The notes below the pieces were generated by a model. It had not been told where the DNA came from. It saw nothing but the letters and a program-made list of their open reading frames with translations, and made no database searches. Source: Akkermansia muciniphila (GTDB lineage: Bacteria; Verrucomicrobiota; Verrucomicrobiia; Limisphaerales; SXTU01). Taken from it: a DNA stretch of 21,018 nucleotides. This document shows positions 6,662 through 18,338 of this stretch, piece by piece (positions within the stretch are counted from its first letter, which is position 1; every line of letters begins with the position of its first letter). The translations under genes were made by a program, and so were the position numbers. The stretch is taken from NCBI GenBank assembly GCA_945872195.1, contig CAMBZO010000005.1, positions 1 through 21,018 of the forward strand, in the 5' to 3' direction.

Positions 6662-8098
6662 ATGTTCTGGAACTGTGGCAAACACCCCGGGATGGAGTTG
6701 AACCCCAACCTCTATTCTACTCGTCGCGACTTTCTCAACCGGATGGGCACCGGCTTCGGCTCACTGGCCTTGGCCAGCATGCTCGCCGACCAGGCGAAGG
6801 GTCAGGCCGCCAGCGGTAGCTTGCTCGCTCCCAAGCAGCCTCACTATCCCGCCACCGCCAAGCGCGTCTGCCACATCTACTTCAGCGGCGCGCAGTCGCA
6901 GGTTGATACTTGGGATCCGAAGCCCGAGATGGCGAAGGCGGAAGGCAAGTCCACGTCGGGCGGCGGTGGCATGGGGCGCGGCAAGATTCTCCCCTCGCCG
7001 TTCGCATTTCCGAAATCCGGCAAGAGCGGCTTGGAAATCTCCGAGATCTGGACCGAGCTGTCCAAGTGCGTGGACGACATGTGCATCATCCGGTCGAACT
7101 GGACGGATGTGCCGGCGCACGAGGAAGCCACGAAGATGATGACCACGGGCGACTTCCGTCTGCCGAAGCCCTCCATCGGCGCGTGGGTGACCTACGGCCT
7201 CGGTTCGGACAACCAGAACCTCCCCGCCTTCGTCGCGATGAACCCGCGCGGCTTCCCCAGCGCAGGCAACGTGAACTGGCAGTCGGCCTTCATGCCCGGC
7301 GCGTTCCAAGGCACCTATGTGGACCCGACGAACACGCGCATCGAGCAGATCATCGAGAACATCAAGAGCCAGTTCATTGGTTCCAGTGCCGAGCAGCGTC
7401 AGCAGCTCGACCTCCTGAGCAAGATTAACGAGATTCACAAGCAGAAGCGCCAGTCCGACGGCCAACTCGACGCGCGCATCCAGTCCTTCGAACTGGCTTA
7501 CCGCATGCAGACGGACGCCACCGAGGCGTTCGACATGAGCAAAGAGCCGGACCACATCCTTAAGCTTTACGGTGCTGACGGCATGGGTGAGCAGGCAGTG
7601 CAGGCTCGTCAGTTCATCATCGCCCGTCGCCTCTTGGAGCGCGGGGTGAAGTTCGTCCAGTGCTGGAACGGCGGCTGGGATATGCACGCCGGCATTGCCA
7701 ACGCGGGTCGCAATCGCGCCGCTGCCCTCGACAAACCCATGGCTGGATTCCTCATTGACCTCAAGCAGCGTGGATTGCTCAAGGACACCATCGTCGCGGC
7801 CAGCACGGAGTTCGGTCGCAGCGCCACGGAAGACGGTCCCGGTGGCCGCACGCACAACGCCAAGGCGTTTTCCTCATGGCTCGCAGGCGGCGGTGTCAAG
7901 GGTGGCACCTCCTACGGCGCGACCGACGAACTCGGCAGCGCGGCCGTTGAGAACAAGGTTCACGTCCACGAGTTCCACTCGACCATCCTGCACGCGTTGG
8001 GCTTCGACTCTGAGAAGCTCACCTTCCGCTCCGGTGGCCGTGACTTCCGCCTGACCGACGTGTCGGGCGCGCAACCGGTGAAGTCCATCTTCGCCTAA
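6662..8098 (+). CDS. DUF1501 protein, Tat-exported, module 1
   Basis: This 478-residue protein carries a twin-arginine signal, STRRDFLNRMG followed by a hydrophobic stretch (GSLALASMLA), so it should be exported folded. The alkaline-phosphatase/sulfatase-like DUF1501 domain covers the rest. It is marked by SGAQSQVDTWDPKP near the start, CWNGGWDMHAG in the middle, EFGRSATEDGPGGRTHN, WLAGGGVKGGTSYGATDELG, and the usual LTFRSGGRDFRLTDV end. The family's biochemical role is unknown, but these genes nearly always pair with DUF1549/DUF1553 genes, as here. The next gene lies 106 bp downstream past a strong terminator. The start is uncertain: ATG 6662 gives a longer leader, while ATG 6692 (MELNPNLYSTRRDF) would place the Tat motif closer to the N-terminus, as in many relatives. 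Neither has a Shine-Dalgarno site. Confidence 0.92.
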   Translation: MFWNCGKHPGMELNPNLYSTRRDFLNRMGTGFGSLALASMLADQAKGQAASGSLLAPKQPHYPATAKRVCHIYFSGAQSQVDTWDPKPEMAKAEGKSTSGGGGMGRGKILPSPFAFPKSGKSGLEISEIWTELSKCVDDMCIIRSNWTDVPAHEEATKMMTTGDFRLPKPSIGAWVTYGLGSDNQNLPAFVAMNPRGFPSAGNVNWQSAFMPGAFQGTYVDPTNTRIEQIIENIKSQFIGSSAEQRQQLDLLSKINEIHKQKRQSDGQLDARIQSFELAYRMQTDATEAFDMSKEPDHILKLYGADGMGEQAVQARQFIIARRLLERGVKFVQCWNGGWDMHAGIANAGRNRAAALDKPMAGFLIDLKQRGLLKDTIVAASTEFGRSATEDGPGGRTHNAKAFSSWLAGGGVKGGTSYGATDELGSAAVENKVHVHEFHSTILHALGFDSEKLTFRSGGRDFRLTDVSGAQPVKSIFA

Positions 8099-8116
8099 CT
8101 CCTTTGGTGAAACCAA

Positions 8117-8156
8117 GCCGGGCGCGTGTTTCATCACGCGCCCGGCCTTTAGTTTG
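8117..8156 (+). terminator. Strong intrinsic terminator after DUF1501
   Basis: A perfect 12-bp GC-rich stem (8117-8128 with 8135-8146) closes a TTTCAT loop and is followed by CTTTAGTTT. It begins 18 bases past the DUF1501 stop codon and should limit read-through into the next gene, which would then need its own promoter. TAAAAT at 8165-8170 could be that -10 box, but its -35 position falls inside the hairpin. Confidence 0.85.
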
Positions 8157-8204
8157 CGGACGGGTAAAATTGAAATTGCACAGCGAGCACAGACAGAACT
8201 GCCT

Positions 8205-11200
8205 ATGAAACCGATGCTGAAATTTGCGGTCGCCGCCACCGTGGCCTGCACCGCCCCGGTCTTCGCACAGGACAAGCCGCTCACGCCCGAGGAGAACGAC
8301 TACTTCGAGTCGAAGATCCGTCCCGCGCTGATCGAGCACTGCCACAAGTGCCACAGCGGCGACAAGGACGCCAAGATCAAAGGCGGCTTCCAGCTCGATT
8401 CCAAGGCGGGTCTGCTCAAGGGCGGCTCCACCGGCCCCGGCCTCGTCGCCGGCCAACCCGACCGCTCGCTCATGATCAAGGCGATGCGTCACACGGACCC
8501 AAACCTGCAAATGCCGCCGAAAGACAAGGTTCCTGACTCGGTCCTTGCCGACTTTGAAAACTGGGTCCGCATGGGTGCCCCCGACCCGCGCTCCGGCAAG
8601 GCTGCTGCGATCCTCAAGACCGACGAGGACCTCGCGAAGGCCAAGAAGCACTGGGCTTTCCAGCCCGTGGTCAAACCCGAACCGCCCAAGCCCAAGGCGC
8701 ACTTGAAGTCGTGGATCCAGAACGATATTGACCTGTTCGTTCTCACCAAGCTGGAAGAGAAGGGACTCTTTCCGACACCCAGCGCCGACAAGTGGACCCT
8801 CGTCCGCCGCGCCTACTTCGATCTGCTCGGCATGCCGCCCACGGCGAAGGAAGCGGAAGAGTTTGTCGCCGATGAGTCGAAGGACGCGTGGCCCAAGCTC
8901 ATCGACAAGCTGCTAGCCTCCCCGCACTACGGCGAGCGCTGGGGCCGCTACTGGCTGGACATCGCCCGCTACGCCGACACCCGTGGCGGCAACAACAACA
9001 ACCGCATGGGCGACAATCGCCTCGTTCACGCCTTCACCTACCGCGACTGGGTCGTCAATGCCATCAACGACGACATGCCTTACGACAAGTTCCTCAAATA
9101 TCAGATCGCCGCCGACGCCATGCCTGGCACCGAGGCCAAGCACCTCGCTGCGCTGGGCTTCATCACCCTAAACCGCGCGACCAACAACAAGGCGGAGGAG
9201 ATCGACGACCGCATTGACGCGCTCACCCGGGGCACGATGTCATTCTCGGTTTATTGCGCTCGCTGCCATGATCACAAGTTCGACCCCATCCCGACCAAGG
9301 ATTACTACTCACTCTACGGCGTCTTCGACAGCTCGACTTACTCGATGGGTGCCAAGCCCGTCATCCAGAAGATCGAGGATACTGCCGCATACCGTGATTA
9401 CACCGCCAAGAAGGCGCTGAACGAGGCCAGGCTCGAAGCCTACCGTCAGGGTGCGGTAGCGACCTTCGTCGGCGAGGCGAGGGGGAAGACGATCGATTAT
9501 TTGCTTGCCGTCCACTACTCGAACCTCGGCAACACCAACTATCAGTTCGCTGGCCGGCAGGCCGACCAGCAGCGTTTCGAGACACTCACCAAACTTCAGT
9601 TCGAGGTCGCCGGCCCGTGGAAGCGATTCCTCGACCAGCGTGTCAAAGCGAAGGATCCCATCTTCATTCCTTGGGGCGACTACGCCAAACTTCTCGAAGT
9701 GGACGAAGTGTCCGACAAGGAATTTACCGCCAAGAGCAGGGAGCTCGCCGAAAAATACATGAGCAAGGACGGCATCCCGATGCAGGGACTCAATCCGCTC
9801 GTCGCCAAAGCGTTCTCCACCCCAGTCGCCAGCTTCCGCATCGTCACCGAGCGCTACGCCAAACTCTTCCGAGACGCTGACGCGGCGTGGTTCAGTGCCG
9901 TTGTGCTCGATGCCAAGAAAAAGAAAGGCGATGACGATTCCACTCTTAAGAAACTTGCCGACCCTGCGCAGGAGCAACTGCGCCAGGTCTTCTACGGTTC
10001 CTACCCTCAGGCATCACCCGTGAACGTCAGCTACGCGCAGCTCTCCCGATTCGACAACAACCGCATCGCCAACGGCGAGGCAGTGTTCACCCTGCAGGGC
10101 GACCAACTCGACAGCAACCACCCCGGCGCACCGCTCCGCGCGATGGCCATCAGCGATGCCAGCACACCTCGCAATGCGAAAGTCGCGATCAAGGGCGACC
10201 CGCGAAACCTCGGGCCTGAGGCTCCTCGCCAGTTTCTGGAAGTGCTGAACCCGAACCGCAAGCCGTTCAGCAGCAAGAACAGTGGCCGTGCTGAACTCGC
10301 TGAGGAAATCGCCAGCAAGAACAACCCGATGACCGTTCGCGTGCTCATCAACCGCGTCTGGATGAACCATTTTGGCGGCGCGTTGGTTCGCACCCCCACC
10401 GACTTCGGCGTCCGCGCCGACGACCCCACGCACCCGGAGTTGCTCAACTACCTCTCCGCCTGGGTTATGGAAAACGACTGGTCAGTCAAGAAGCTCCACA
10501 AGCTCGTCATGACCTCGGCCACCTACATGCAGGGCAGCGACGACCGCGCCAAGCCAATGCTCAATGACCCCGCGAACCTCTACGTGTGGAAGATGAACCG
10601 CCGCCGTCTTGACTTCGAGGGCTTCCGCGATTCGCTCCTGACGGTCAGCGGCAAGCTCGACCCCAAGCTCGGAGGCCCGCCCGTGAGAATTACCCCCGAG
10701 GGTGGCAATCCGATGCAATACAAGGACGATCCCTACCGCCGCACGATCTACGGTTACATTGATCGCGGCAATCTCTCCTCGATCTTCCGCACGTTCGACT
10801 TCGCCAACCCGGATGCCACCACCGGCCAGCGCTTCAACTCCACCGTGCCCCAGCAGGCGCTCTACCTGATGAACAGTCCGTTCGTCGGCGACCTCGCCCG
10901 CTCCATCGTCCACCGCGACGACGTGAAGAACAAAGTGGACGAGGAACAGCGCATCGAGATGCTTTACCAAATCTGCTTCCAGCGGATGCCCACGTCACTC
11001 GAAACCAAGGTGGGCATGAGGTTCCTTGAGGACCAGTCCGGCATGAAGGGCGGAGACGCCAAGCCCATCTGGCAATACGGTTACGGCCAATACAACCCGC
11101 GCACGCGGCAAGTGGGCTTCTTCAAGATGCCCGTCTACACCAACCCGCCGACAGCGGGTCGAATGATGAACAACAACATGGCCCCCGCAGGCAATGCGAA

Positions 11201-11825
11201 CGGCCACTACGAAGCCGGTCCTCGGATGCCCGGTGTCCAGCTCACGCGCGAAGGCGGAACTCCTGGCACAGTGGCCGTCATCCGCCGCTTCACCGCACCG
11301 CAGGACGCCAGTTTGAGTGTTGACGGCACGCTTTCGTTGGCGGGCTACGGGGCCAAGAAAGGCGCGCCATCCGGCGACGGGGTCTCGGGTTACATCGTTC
11401 ACAGCCGCACCGGCCAGATCGGCACTTACGCTCTGACCGCGTCCCGGACAATGCCGACTAAGATCGCCAAAGTGGACGTGAAGAAAGGCGACACGATCGA
11501 CTTCATCGTGGACAGCGGCGGGCGCGGCAACTCCGTCGGCGACGCCTTCAATTGGGCACCCGTGTTGGCGCTGGCCACGACTACTACTGCCGCAGGTCCG
11601 ACTCCCGCCGCCATGAACTCCTTTGGCGGAGCGCCGATGGCAAGCGGTGCCCCGGCCATGGCTCCTGGCATGCCAAAGATGGGCAACCAGATGGGTGGCG
11701 CCCCCGGCACATTTAGTGCCGCTGCCCAGTTTGCCGGGCCCAACGCCAGCAACAAGCCCCTCGACACTTGGGAAAAATACGCGCAAATCCTCCTCCTCGC
11801 CAACGAGATGACCTTCGTTGACTGA
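8205..11825 (+). CDS. PSCyt1-DUF1549-DUF1553 cytochrome-like protein, module 1
   Basis: This 1206-residue exported protein starts at the ATG at 8205, which opens a Sec signal (MLKFAVAATVACTAPVFAQ). An upstream in-frame start near 8154 would overlap the preceding terminator. A planctomycete cytochrome C domain (PSCyt1) follows, with haem site CHKCH at residues 46-50 and a distal Met in LQMPPKD. DUF1549 lies at about residues 180-400 and includes LLASPHYGERW, IARYADTRGG and a second CxxCH, CARCHDHKFDP, at 351-355. DUF1553 begins near residue 690 with VLINRVWMNHFGG and DFGVRADDPTHPELL. A segment of about 230 residues containing a beta-rich domain and a Met-rich linker is inserted before the final WEKYAQILLLANEMTFVD helix. 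Electron transfer is suggested by the CxxCH motifs; the real reaction of the family is unknown. It pairs with the upstream DUF1501 gene. Confidence 0.93.
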   Translation: MKPMLKFAVAATVACTAPVFAQDKPLTPEENDYFESKIRPALIEHCHKCHSGDKDAKIKGGFQLDSKAGLLKGGSTGPGLVAGQPDRSLMIKAMRHTDPNLQMPPKDKVPDSVLADFENWVRMGAPDPRSGKAAAILKTDEDLAKAKKHWAFQPVVKPEPPKPKAHLKSWIQNDIDLFVLTKLEEKGLFPTPSADKWTLVRRAYFDLLGMPPTAKEAEEFVADESKDAWPKLIDKLLASPHYGERWGRYWLDIARYADTRGGNNNNRMGDNRLVHAFTYRDWVVNAINDDMPYDKFLKYQIAADAMPGTEAKHLAALGFITLNRATNNKAEEIDDRIDALTRGTMSFSVYCARCHDHKFDPIPTKDYYSLYGVFDSSTYSMGAKPVIQKIEDTAAYRDYTAKKALNEARLEAYRQGAVATFVGEARGKTIDYLLAVHYSNLGNTNYQFAGRQADQQRFETLTKLQFEVAGPWKRFLDQRVKAKDPIFIPWGDYAKLLEVDEVSDKEFTAKSRELAEKYMSKDGIPMQGLNPLVAKAFSTPVASFRIVTERYAKLFRDADAAWFSAVVLDAKKKKGDDDSTLKKLADPAQEQLRQVFYGSYPQASPVNVSYAQLSRFDNNRIANGEAVFTLQGDQLDSNHPGAPLRAMAISDASTPRNAKVAIKGDPRNLGPEAPRQFLEVLNPNRKPFSSKNSGRAELAEEIASKNNPMTVRVLINRVWMNHFGGALVRTPTDFGVRADDPTHPELLNYLSAWVMENDWSVKKLHKLVMTSATYMQGSDDRAKPMLNDPANLYVWKMNRRRLDFEGFRDSLLTVSGKLDPKLGGPPVRITPEGGNPMQYKDDPYRRTIYGYIDRGNLSSIFRTFDFANPDATTGQRFNSTVPQQALYLMNSPFVGDLARSIVHRDDVKNKVDEEQRIEMLYQICFQRMPTSLETKVGMRFLEDQSGMKGGDAKPIWQYGYGQYNPRTRQVGFFKMPVYTNPPTAGRMMNNNMAPAGNANGHYEAGPRMPGVQLTREGGTPGTVAVIRRFTAPQDASLSVDGTLSLAGYGAKKGAPSGDGVSGYIVHSRTGQIGTYALTASRTMPTKIAKVDVKKGDTIDFIVDSGGRGNSVGDAFNWAPVLALATTTTAAGPTPAAMNSFGGAPMASGAPAMAPGMPKMGNQMGGAPGTFSAAAQFAGPNASNKPLDTWEKYAQILLLANEMTFVD

Positions 11826-11851
11826 GCATCAGGACCGCTTTTTGAAATCGC

Positions 11852-11884
11852 CGAAGGCCGCCGTCAGGCGGCCTTCGTGCTTTA
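11852..11884 (+). terminator. Intrinsic terminator between the two modules
   Basis: A perfect 11-bp stem (11852-11862 with 11867-11877) closes a GTCA loop and is followed by TGCTTTACG. It starts 26 bases past the stop of module 1's second gene and before the next gene's ATG at 11953. It marks the boundary of the two modules. Confidence 0.75.
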
Positions 11885-11952
11885 CGGGGCGAATTCCGCA
11901 CTTGGAAATCCCCTACAACTCCGCTCCTCTTGCGAGCGTCCAAACCACCACG

Positions 11953-15087
<3,135 letters not shown>

Positions 15088-15091
15088 TGCC

Positions 15092-16519
15092 ATGCACTCC
15101 GTCACCCACCTCGATCTCCTTAAGCGCCGGGACTTCTTTCACCGCATTGGCCTTGGGATTGGCTCGCTTGCGTTGGGCTCGCTCCTGCGCGACTCGATAT
15201 TCGCCGCACCGGCGAGCTCGCCTGCTTCGCAGCAGCCGATGTTCGCACCACGGGCGAAGCGGGTGATTTTCCTCCACATGATTGGTGCGCCGTCGCAGCT
15301 CGACTTGTTCGACCACAAGCCGGAGCTGACCAAGCTGGACGGCCAGGATTGCCCGGAGTCGCTGCTCAAGGGCCGACGCTTCGCGTTCATCGGTGGGAAG
15401 ATGCAGCTCGCGGGGACGAAGTTTAAGTTCGCGCGGCACGGGCGCAGCGGGCAAGAGCTGTCGCAGTTGCTGCCGCATTTGGCGAAAGTCGCGGACGACA
15501 TCGCCATCGTGAAGACGCTGCACACCGAGGAAATCAACCACGCGCCGGCGCAGATGTTCCTGCACACGGGCTTCGGGCGCGGTGGGCGGCCGAGCTTCGG
15601 CTCCTGGGTGACTTACGGGCTGGGCACGGAGAATCAGGACTTGCCGGCCTACACCGTGTTGCTCTCCGGCCCGCTCGGCGGCGCGGGCACGTCGCTTTGG
15701 GCGAGCGGCTTTCTGCCGAGTGTGCATCAAGGCATCCAGTTCCGCTCCAGCGGCGACCCGGTGCTGTTCCTGAGCAACCCGAAAGGCCAGTCGCAGGACG
15801 ACCGGCGGCGCATCTTCGACGCGGTGAAGTCGCTCAACGAACGGCAGCTCGCCGATGTGGGCGACCCCGAGATTGCGACGCGCATCAGCCAATATGAGAT
15901 GGCGTTCAAGATGCAGACCAGCGTGCCGGAGCTGATGGATATTTCCCGTGAGCCGAAGTCCGTGCTCGACCTCTACGGCGCGAAGCCGGGAGCGTCGTCG
16001 TTCGCGAATAACTGCCTGCTGGCGCGCCGGCTCATTGAACGCGGCGTGCGCGTGGTCGAGCTTTACGATGCGGACTGGGACCATCACTCCGGTCTCGCGA
16101 CGCGCCTACCAGCCAAGTGCCGCGATGTGGATCAGGGCATGGCCGGACTCATCACGGACCTCAAAACGCGGGGCTTGCTCGACGACACGTTGGTCATCTG
16201 GGGCGCGGAGTTCGGCCGCACGCCGTTGCATCAAGGCGTGGACGGCAATGGCAAGAGCACGAACGGTGGACGCGACCATCACAAGGACGCCTACACGATG
16301 TGGCTCGCGGGCGGCGGCATCAAGGGCGGCGTCACCTACGGGCGCACGGACGATTTCGGTTTCAGCCCAGCGGAAAATCCCGTCCACGTCCACGACCTCA
16401 ACGCGACCGTGCTGCATCTCCTGGGCCTCGACCACGAGCGGCTGACCTTCAAGTATCAGGGCCGCGAGTTCCGCCTGACGGACGTGCATGGCGAGGTGCT
16501 GCGCGGACTGTTGACGTGA
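15092..16519 (+). CDS. DUF1501 protein, Tat-exported, module 2
   Basis: This 475-residue protein starts 4 bases after the preceding stop, so translational coupling is likely. The N-terminus has a Tat-like signal, LLKRRDFFHRIG, followed by LGIGSLALGSLL. The DUF1501 domain shows the typical landmarks: HMIGAPSQLDLFDHKPEL, SGFLPSVHQG, ELYDADWDHHSG, EFGRTPLHQG, GRDHHKDAYTMWLAGGG, GGVTYGRTDDFG and the LTFKYQGREFRLTDVHGEV end. It is closer to the usual planctomycete/verrucomicrobial consensus than the module 1 copy, which has WDMHAG and THNAKAF in place of WDHHSG and DHHKDAY. Its catalytic activity, if any, is not established for the family. The gene order (DUF1549/1553 first, DUF1501 second) is the common one and the reverse of module 1. 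Confidence 0.95.
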   Translation: MHSVTHLDLLKRRDFFHRIGLGIGSLALGSLLRDSIFAAPASSPASQQPMFAPRAKRVIFLHMIGAPSQLDLFDHKPELTKLDGQDCPESLLKGRRFAFIGGKMQLAGTKFKFARHGRSGQELSQLLPHLAKVADDIAIVKTLHTEEINHAPAQMFLHTGFGRGGRPSFGSWVTYGLGTENQDLPAYTVLLSGPLGGAGTSLWASGFLPSVHQGIQFRSSGDPVLFLSNPKGQSQDDRRRIFDAVKSLNERQLADVGDPEIATRISQYEMAFKMQTSVPELMDISREPKSVLDLYGAKPGASSFANNCLLARRLIERGVRVVELYDADWDHHSGLATRLPAKCRDVDQGMAGLITDLKTRGLLDDTLVIWGAEFGRTPLHQGVDGNGKSTNGGRDHHKDAYTMWLAGGGIKGGVTYGRTDDFGFSPAENPVHVHDLNATVLHLLGLDHERLTFKYQGREFRLTDVHGEVLRGLLT

Positions 16520-16587
16520 TGGGGAAAGCCACTGCGGCCATCACTCCAGCGCGCCACCACTCCTTCCATCTGCTCCCAAAAAGCAAC

Positions 16588-16613
16588 AGCCGGTGAAGCG
16601 AACTTCACCGGCT
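16588..16613. terminator. Bidirectional hairpin between convergent genes
   Basis: A perfect 11-bp stem (16588-16598 with 16603-16613) closes a CGAA tetraloop. On the minus strand it is followed by GTTGCTTTTTGGG, a T-run that suits termination of the DUF5069 gene. On the plus strand the tail is GC-rich, so it is a weaker stop for the DUF1501 gene. Confidence 0.75.
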
Positions 16614-16639
16614 GGCGCGTGATTAAGTTGAGGTGCGGC

Positions 16640-17080
16640 TTACTTCAAGACCGCCGCGTGGAACTCGAACCAGTCGTCGATGTTGTTCAAATCCACGGCG
16701 CCGGGCAGGGTGCTGCCGTCGTCGTTCAGGCCGCTGGCGGTGAGGATACCCTTGCGCGTGCCCTCGTCGTGGCAGTAGCCGAGGATCGCCAGGTTGTGGC
16801 GGTGGATGTCGGACTTGGTGAGCTTCTTGCCGTTCTTGCGGACCCACGCTTCGAAGGCGGGATAGGTCGGCTTGCTGGCCTTGATGAACTCGACGACAGC
16901 GGCGGCATCCAGGCCGAGCGCGTCACAGGTCATCTGGTCGTAGCCCTTGCCGAGGCCGGGATAACCCGCGGCCAGCTTGCCGGCGGCTTCGAGGGAAACC
17001 TTCAGCCAAAGGCGGGGGAGGTGAAGCGCGCCGAGGGGACCGGCGACGCCCGAACTGATCATGGGAACGTAGGTGCTCAT
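16640..17080 (-). CDS. DUF5069 protein
   Basis: This 146-residue soluble protein starts at MSTYVPMISSG (ATG complementary to 17078-17080). A 42-residue longer frame reaching 17206 would read through a good promoter, so it was rejected. The sequence fits DUF5069 along its whole length: YVPMISSGVAGPLGALHLPR, the repeated FxxWV and DDW aromatic motifs, KLTKSDIHRHNL, GYCHDEGTRKGIL and NNIDDWFEFHAAVLK at the end. The family is common in Verrucomicrobia and Planctomycetes and has no assigned function; no signal peptide or membrane segment is seen. It is downstream of kdgK on the same strand with a 126-bp gap carrying its own promoter, so it is probably a separate unit. Confidence 0.9.
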   Translation of the reverse strand: MSTYVPMISSGVAGPLGALHLPRLWLKVSLEAAGKLAAGYPGLGKGYDQMTCDALGLDAAAVVEFIKASKPTYPAFEAWVRKNGKKLTKSDIHRHNLAILGYCHDEGTRKGILTASGLNDDGSTLPGAVDLNNIDDWFEFHAAVLK

Positions 17081-17115
17081 TTGTGTGTCTGTGTTTTGAA
17101 TCGGATTGCGCGCGG

Positions 17116-17145
17116 AGCTTAGTGAATCGCGTTCGGAAGGGTCAA
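17116..17145 (-). promoter_or_regulatory. Sigma70-type promoter for the DUF5069 gene
   Basis: Read on the minus strand, TTGACC (17140-17145) and TAAGCT (17116-17121) are separated by 18 bases, a near-consensus -35/-10 pair. The start codon follows about 35 bases after the -10 box. It lies in the gap after kdgK. Confidence 0.5.
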
Positions 17146-17206
17146 AGGGTTTTTCGCAACGATTGCATTTCAATTCCTGCTGTTGGGCCGAGCGTGCCAG
17201 CCTCAC

Positions 17207-18307
17207 TCACCGCTGCACCCGCGCGCTCCCGCCGCCCACCAGCGTCTCGACCTCCTTCAGCGTCGCCATGCTCGTATCCCCCGGCGTGGTCATCGCCAGC
17301 GCGCCGTGCGCCGCCCCGTAATCCACCGCCTGCTGCGCGTCGTTGAACTGAAGGAAACCGTAGATCAGCCCGCTCGCGAAGCTGTCCCCGCCCCCCACCC
17401 GGTCCAGGATCTCCAAGCCCCGCCGCATCTCCGCCTCGAAGAACTCCCCGCCCGCCCAGCAAATCGCGCCCCAGTCATTCACGCTCGCGGACTTCACCGT
17501 GCGCAACGTCGTGGCCACCACCTTGAAGTTCGGGAAGGCCGTGACGGCCTGCGAAATCATTTGCTTGAAGGCTTCTGTCTCCAGGTTCGCGAGCTTTTGG
17601 TCCACGCCCTTCACCTCGAAGCCGAGGCACGCGGTGAAATCCTCCTCGTTGCCGATCATCACATCAATGAACGGTGCCAGCGCGCGGTTCACCGCCTGCG
17701 CCTGCGGCTGCCCGCCGATGGATTTCCACAACGACGGCCGGTAGTTGAGATCGTAGCTCACCAGCGTGCCATGCCGCTTCGCCGCCTGCACCGCCTCCCG
17801 GACCACCGCCGCCGTCGTCTCGGACAACGCGGCATAAATGCCCCCCGTGTGCAGCCAACGCACGCCCAACGTGCCAAAGAGGTGCTCCCAATCCACCTGA
17901 CCCGGCCGCATCTGGCTCGCGGCGGAGTGCGCACGATCCGAGATGCCCACCGCGCCGCGCACGCCGTAGCCGCGCTCCGTGAAGTTCAGCCCCACGCGCA
18001 CATTGCGCCCGAGGCCGTCGAACGGCACCCACTGGATGAACCGCGTGTCCACGCCCCCCTGCAGGATGAAGTCCTCGACGAGCCGCCCCACGTCATTCTC
18101 CGGGAACGCCGTGACCACCGCCGTGCGCTGGCCGAAGCACCGGCGCAACCCGCGCGCCACGTTGTATTCCCCGCCGCCCTCCCAGACCTGAAAGCCGCGC
18201 GCCGTCCGCACCCGCCCCTCGCCCGGATCGAGCCGCAGCATGACCTCCCCGAGGGAAACCTGGTCAAAGGCGCACTGGTTGGCGGGGCGGAGAGGAAGCA
18301 GCGACAT
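17207..18307 (-). CDS. kdgK: 2-keto-3-deoxygluconate kinase (PfkB family)
   Basis: This 366-residue cytosolic sugar kinase probably phosphorylates 2-keto-3-deoxygluconate (KDG) to KDPG, the entry to the Entner-Doroudoroff aldolase step. PfkB features are clear: LGEVMLRLDP at the N-terminus, the substrate loop GGGEYNVARGLRR at 44-56, SYDLNYRPSLWKS at 184-196, GNEEDF at 219-224 and the anion-hole signature LDRVGGGDSFASGLIYGF with catalytic Asp308. The signature has GGGD where most family members have GAGD. The combination of SYDLNYRPSLW and GNEEDF is typical of KDG kinases, but another PfkB sugar kinase cannot be excluded. It is 31 bp downstream of uxaE, which supports a uronate role and a shared transcript. 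No Shine-Dalgarno site is evident at the ATG (18305-18307). Confidence 0.85.
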   Translation of the reverse strand: MSLLPLRPANQCAFDQVSLGEVMLRLDPGEGRVRTARGFQVWEGGGEYNVARGLRRCFGQRTAVVTAFPENDVGRLVEDFILQGGVDTRFIQWVPFDGLGRNVRVGLNFTERGYGVRGAVGISDRAHSAASQMRPGQVDWEHLFGTLGVRWLHTGGIYAALSETTAAVVREAVQAAKRHGTLVSYDLNYRPSLWKSIGGQPQAQAVNRALAPFIDVMIGNEEDFTACLGFEVKGVDQKLANLETEAFKQMISQAVTAFPNFKVVATTLRTVKSASVNDWGAICWAGGEFFEAEMRRGLEILDRVGGGDSFASGLIYGFLQFNDAQQAVDYGAAHGALAMTTPGDTSMATLKEVETLVGGGSARVQR

Positions 18308-18338
18308 GATGAAATCGGGTTGCAGACCGGCAAAGAGT

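Noticed and set aside
11818..11952. N-terminal extension of the module 2 cytochrome-like gene
   Set aside because: It would overlap the previous stop and read through a strong terminator; the ATG at 11953 opens a signal peptide.
17081..17206. 42-residue N-terminal extension of the DUF5069 protein
   Set aside because: The stretch holds a near-consensus promoter, and family members begin at about MSTYVPM.
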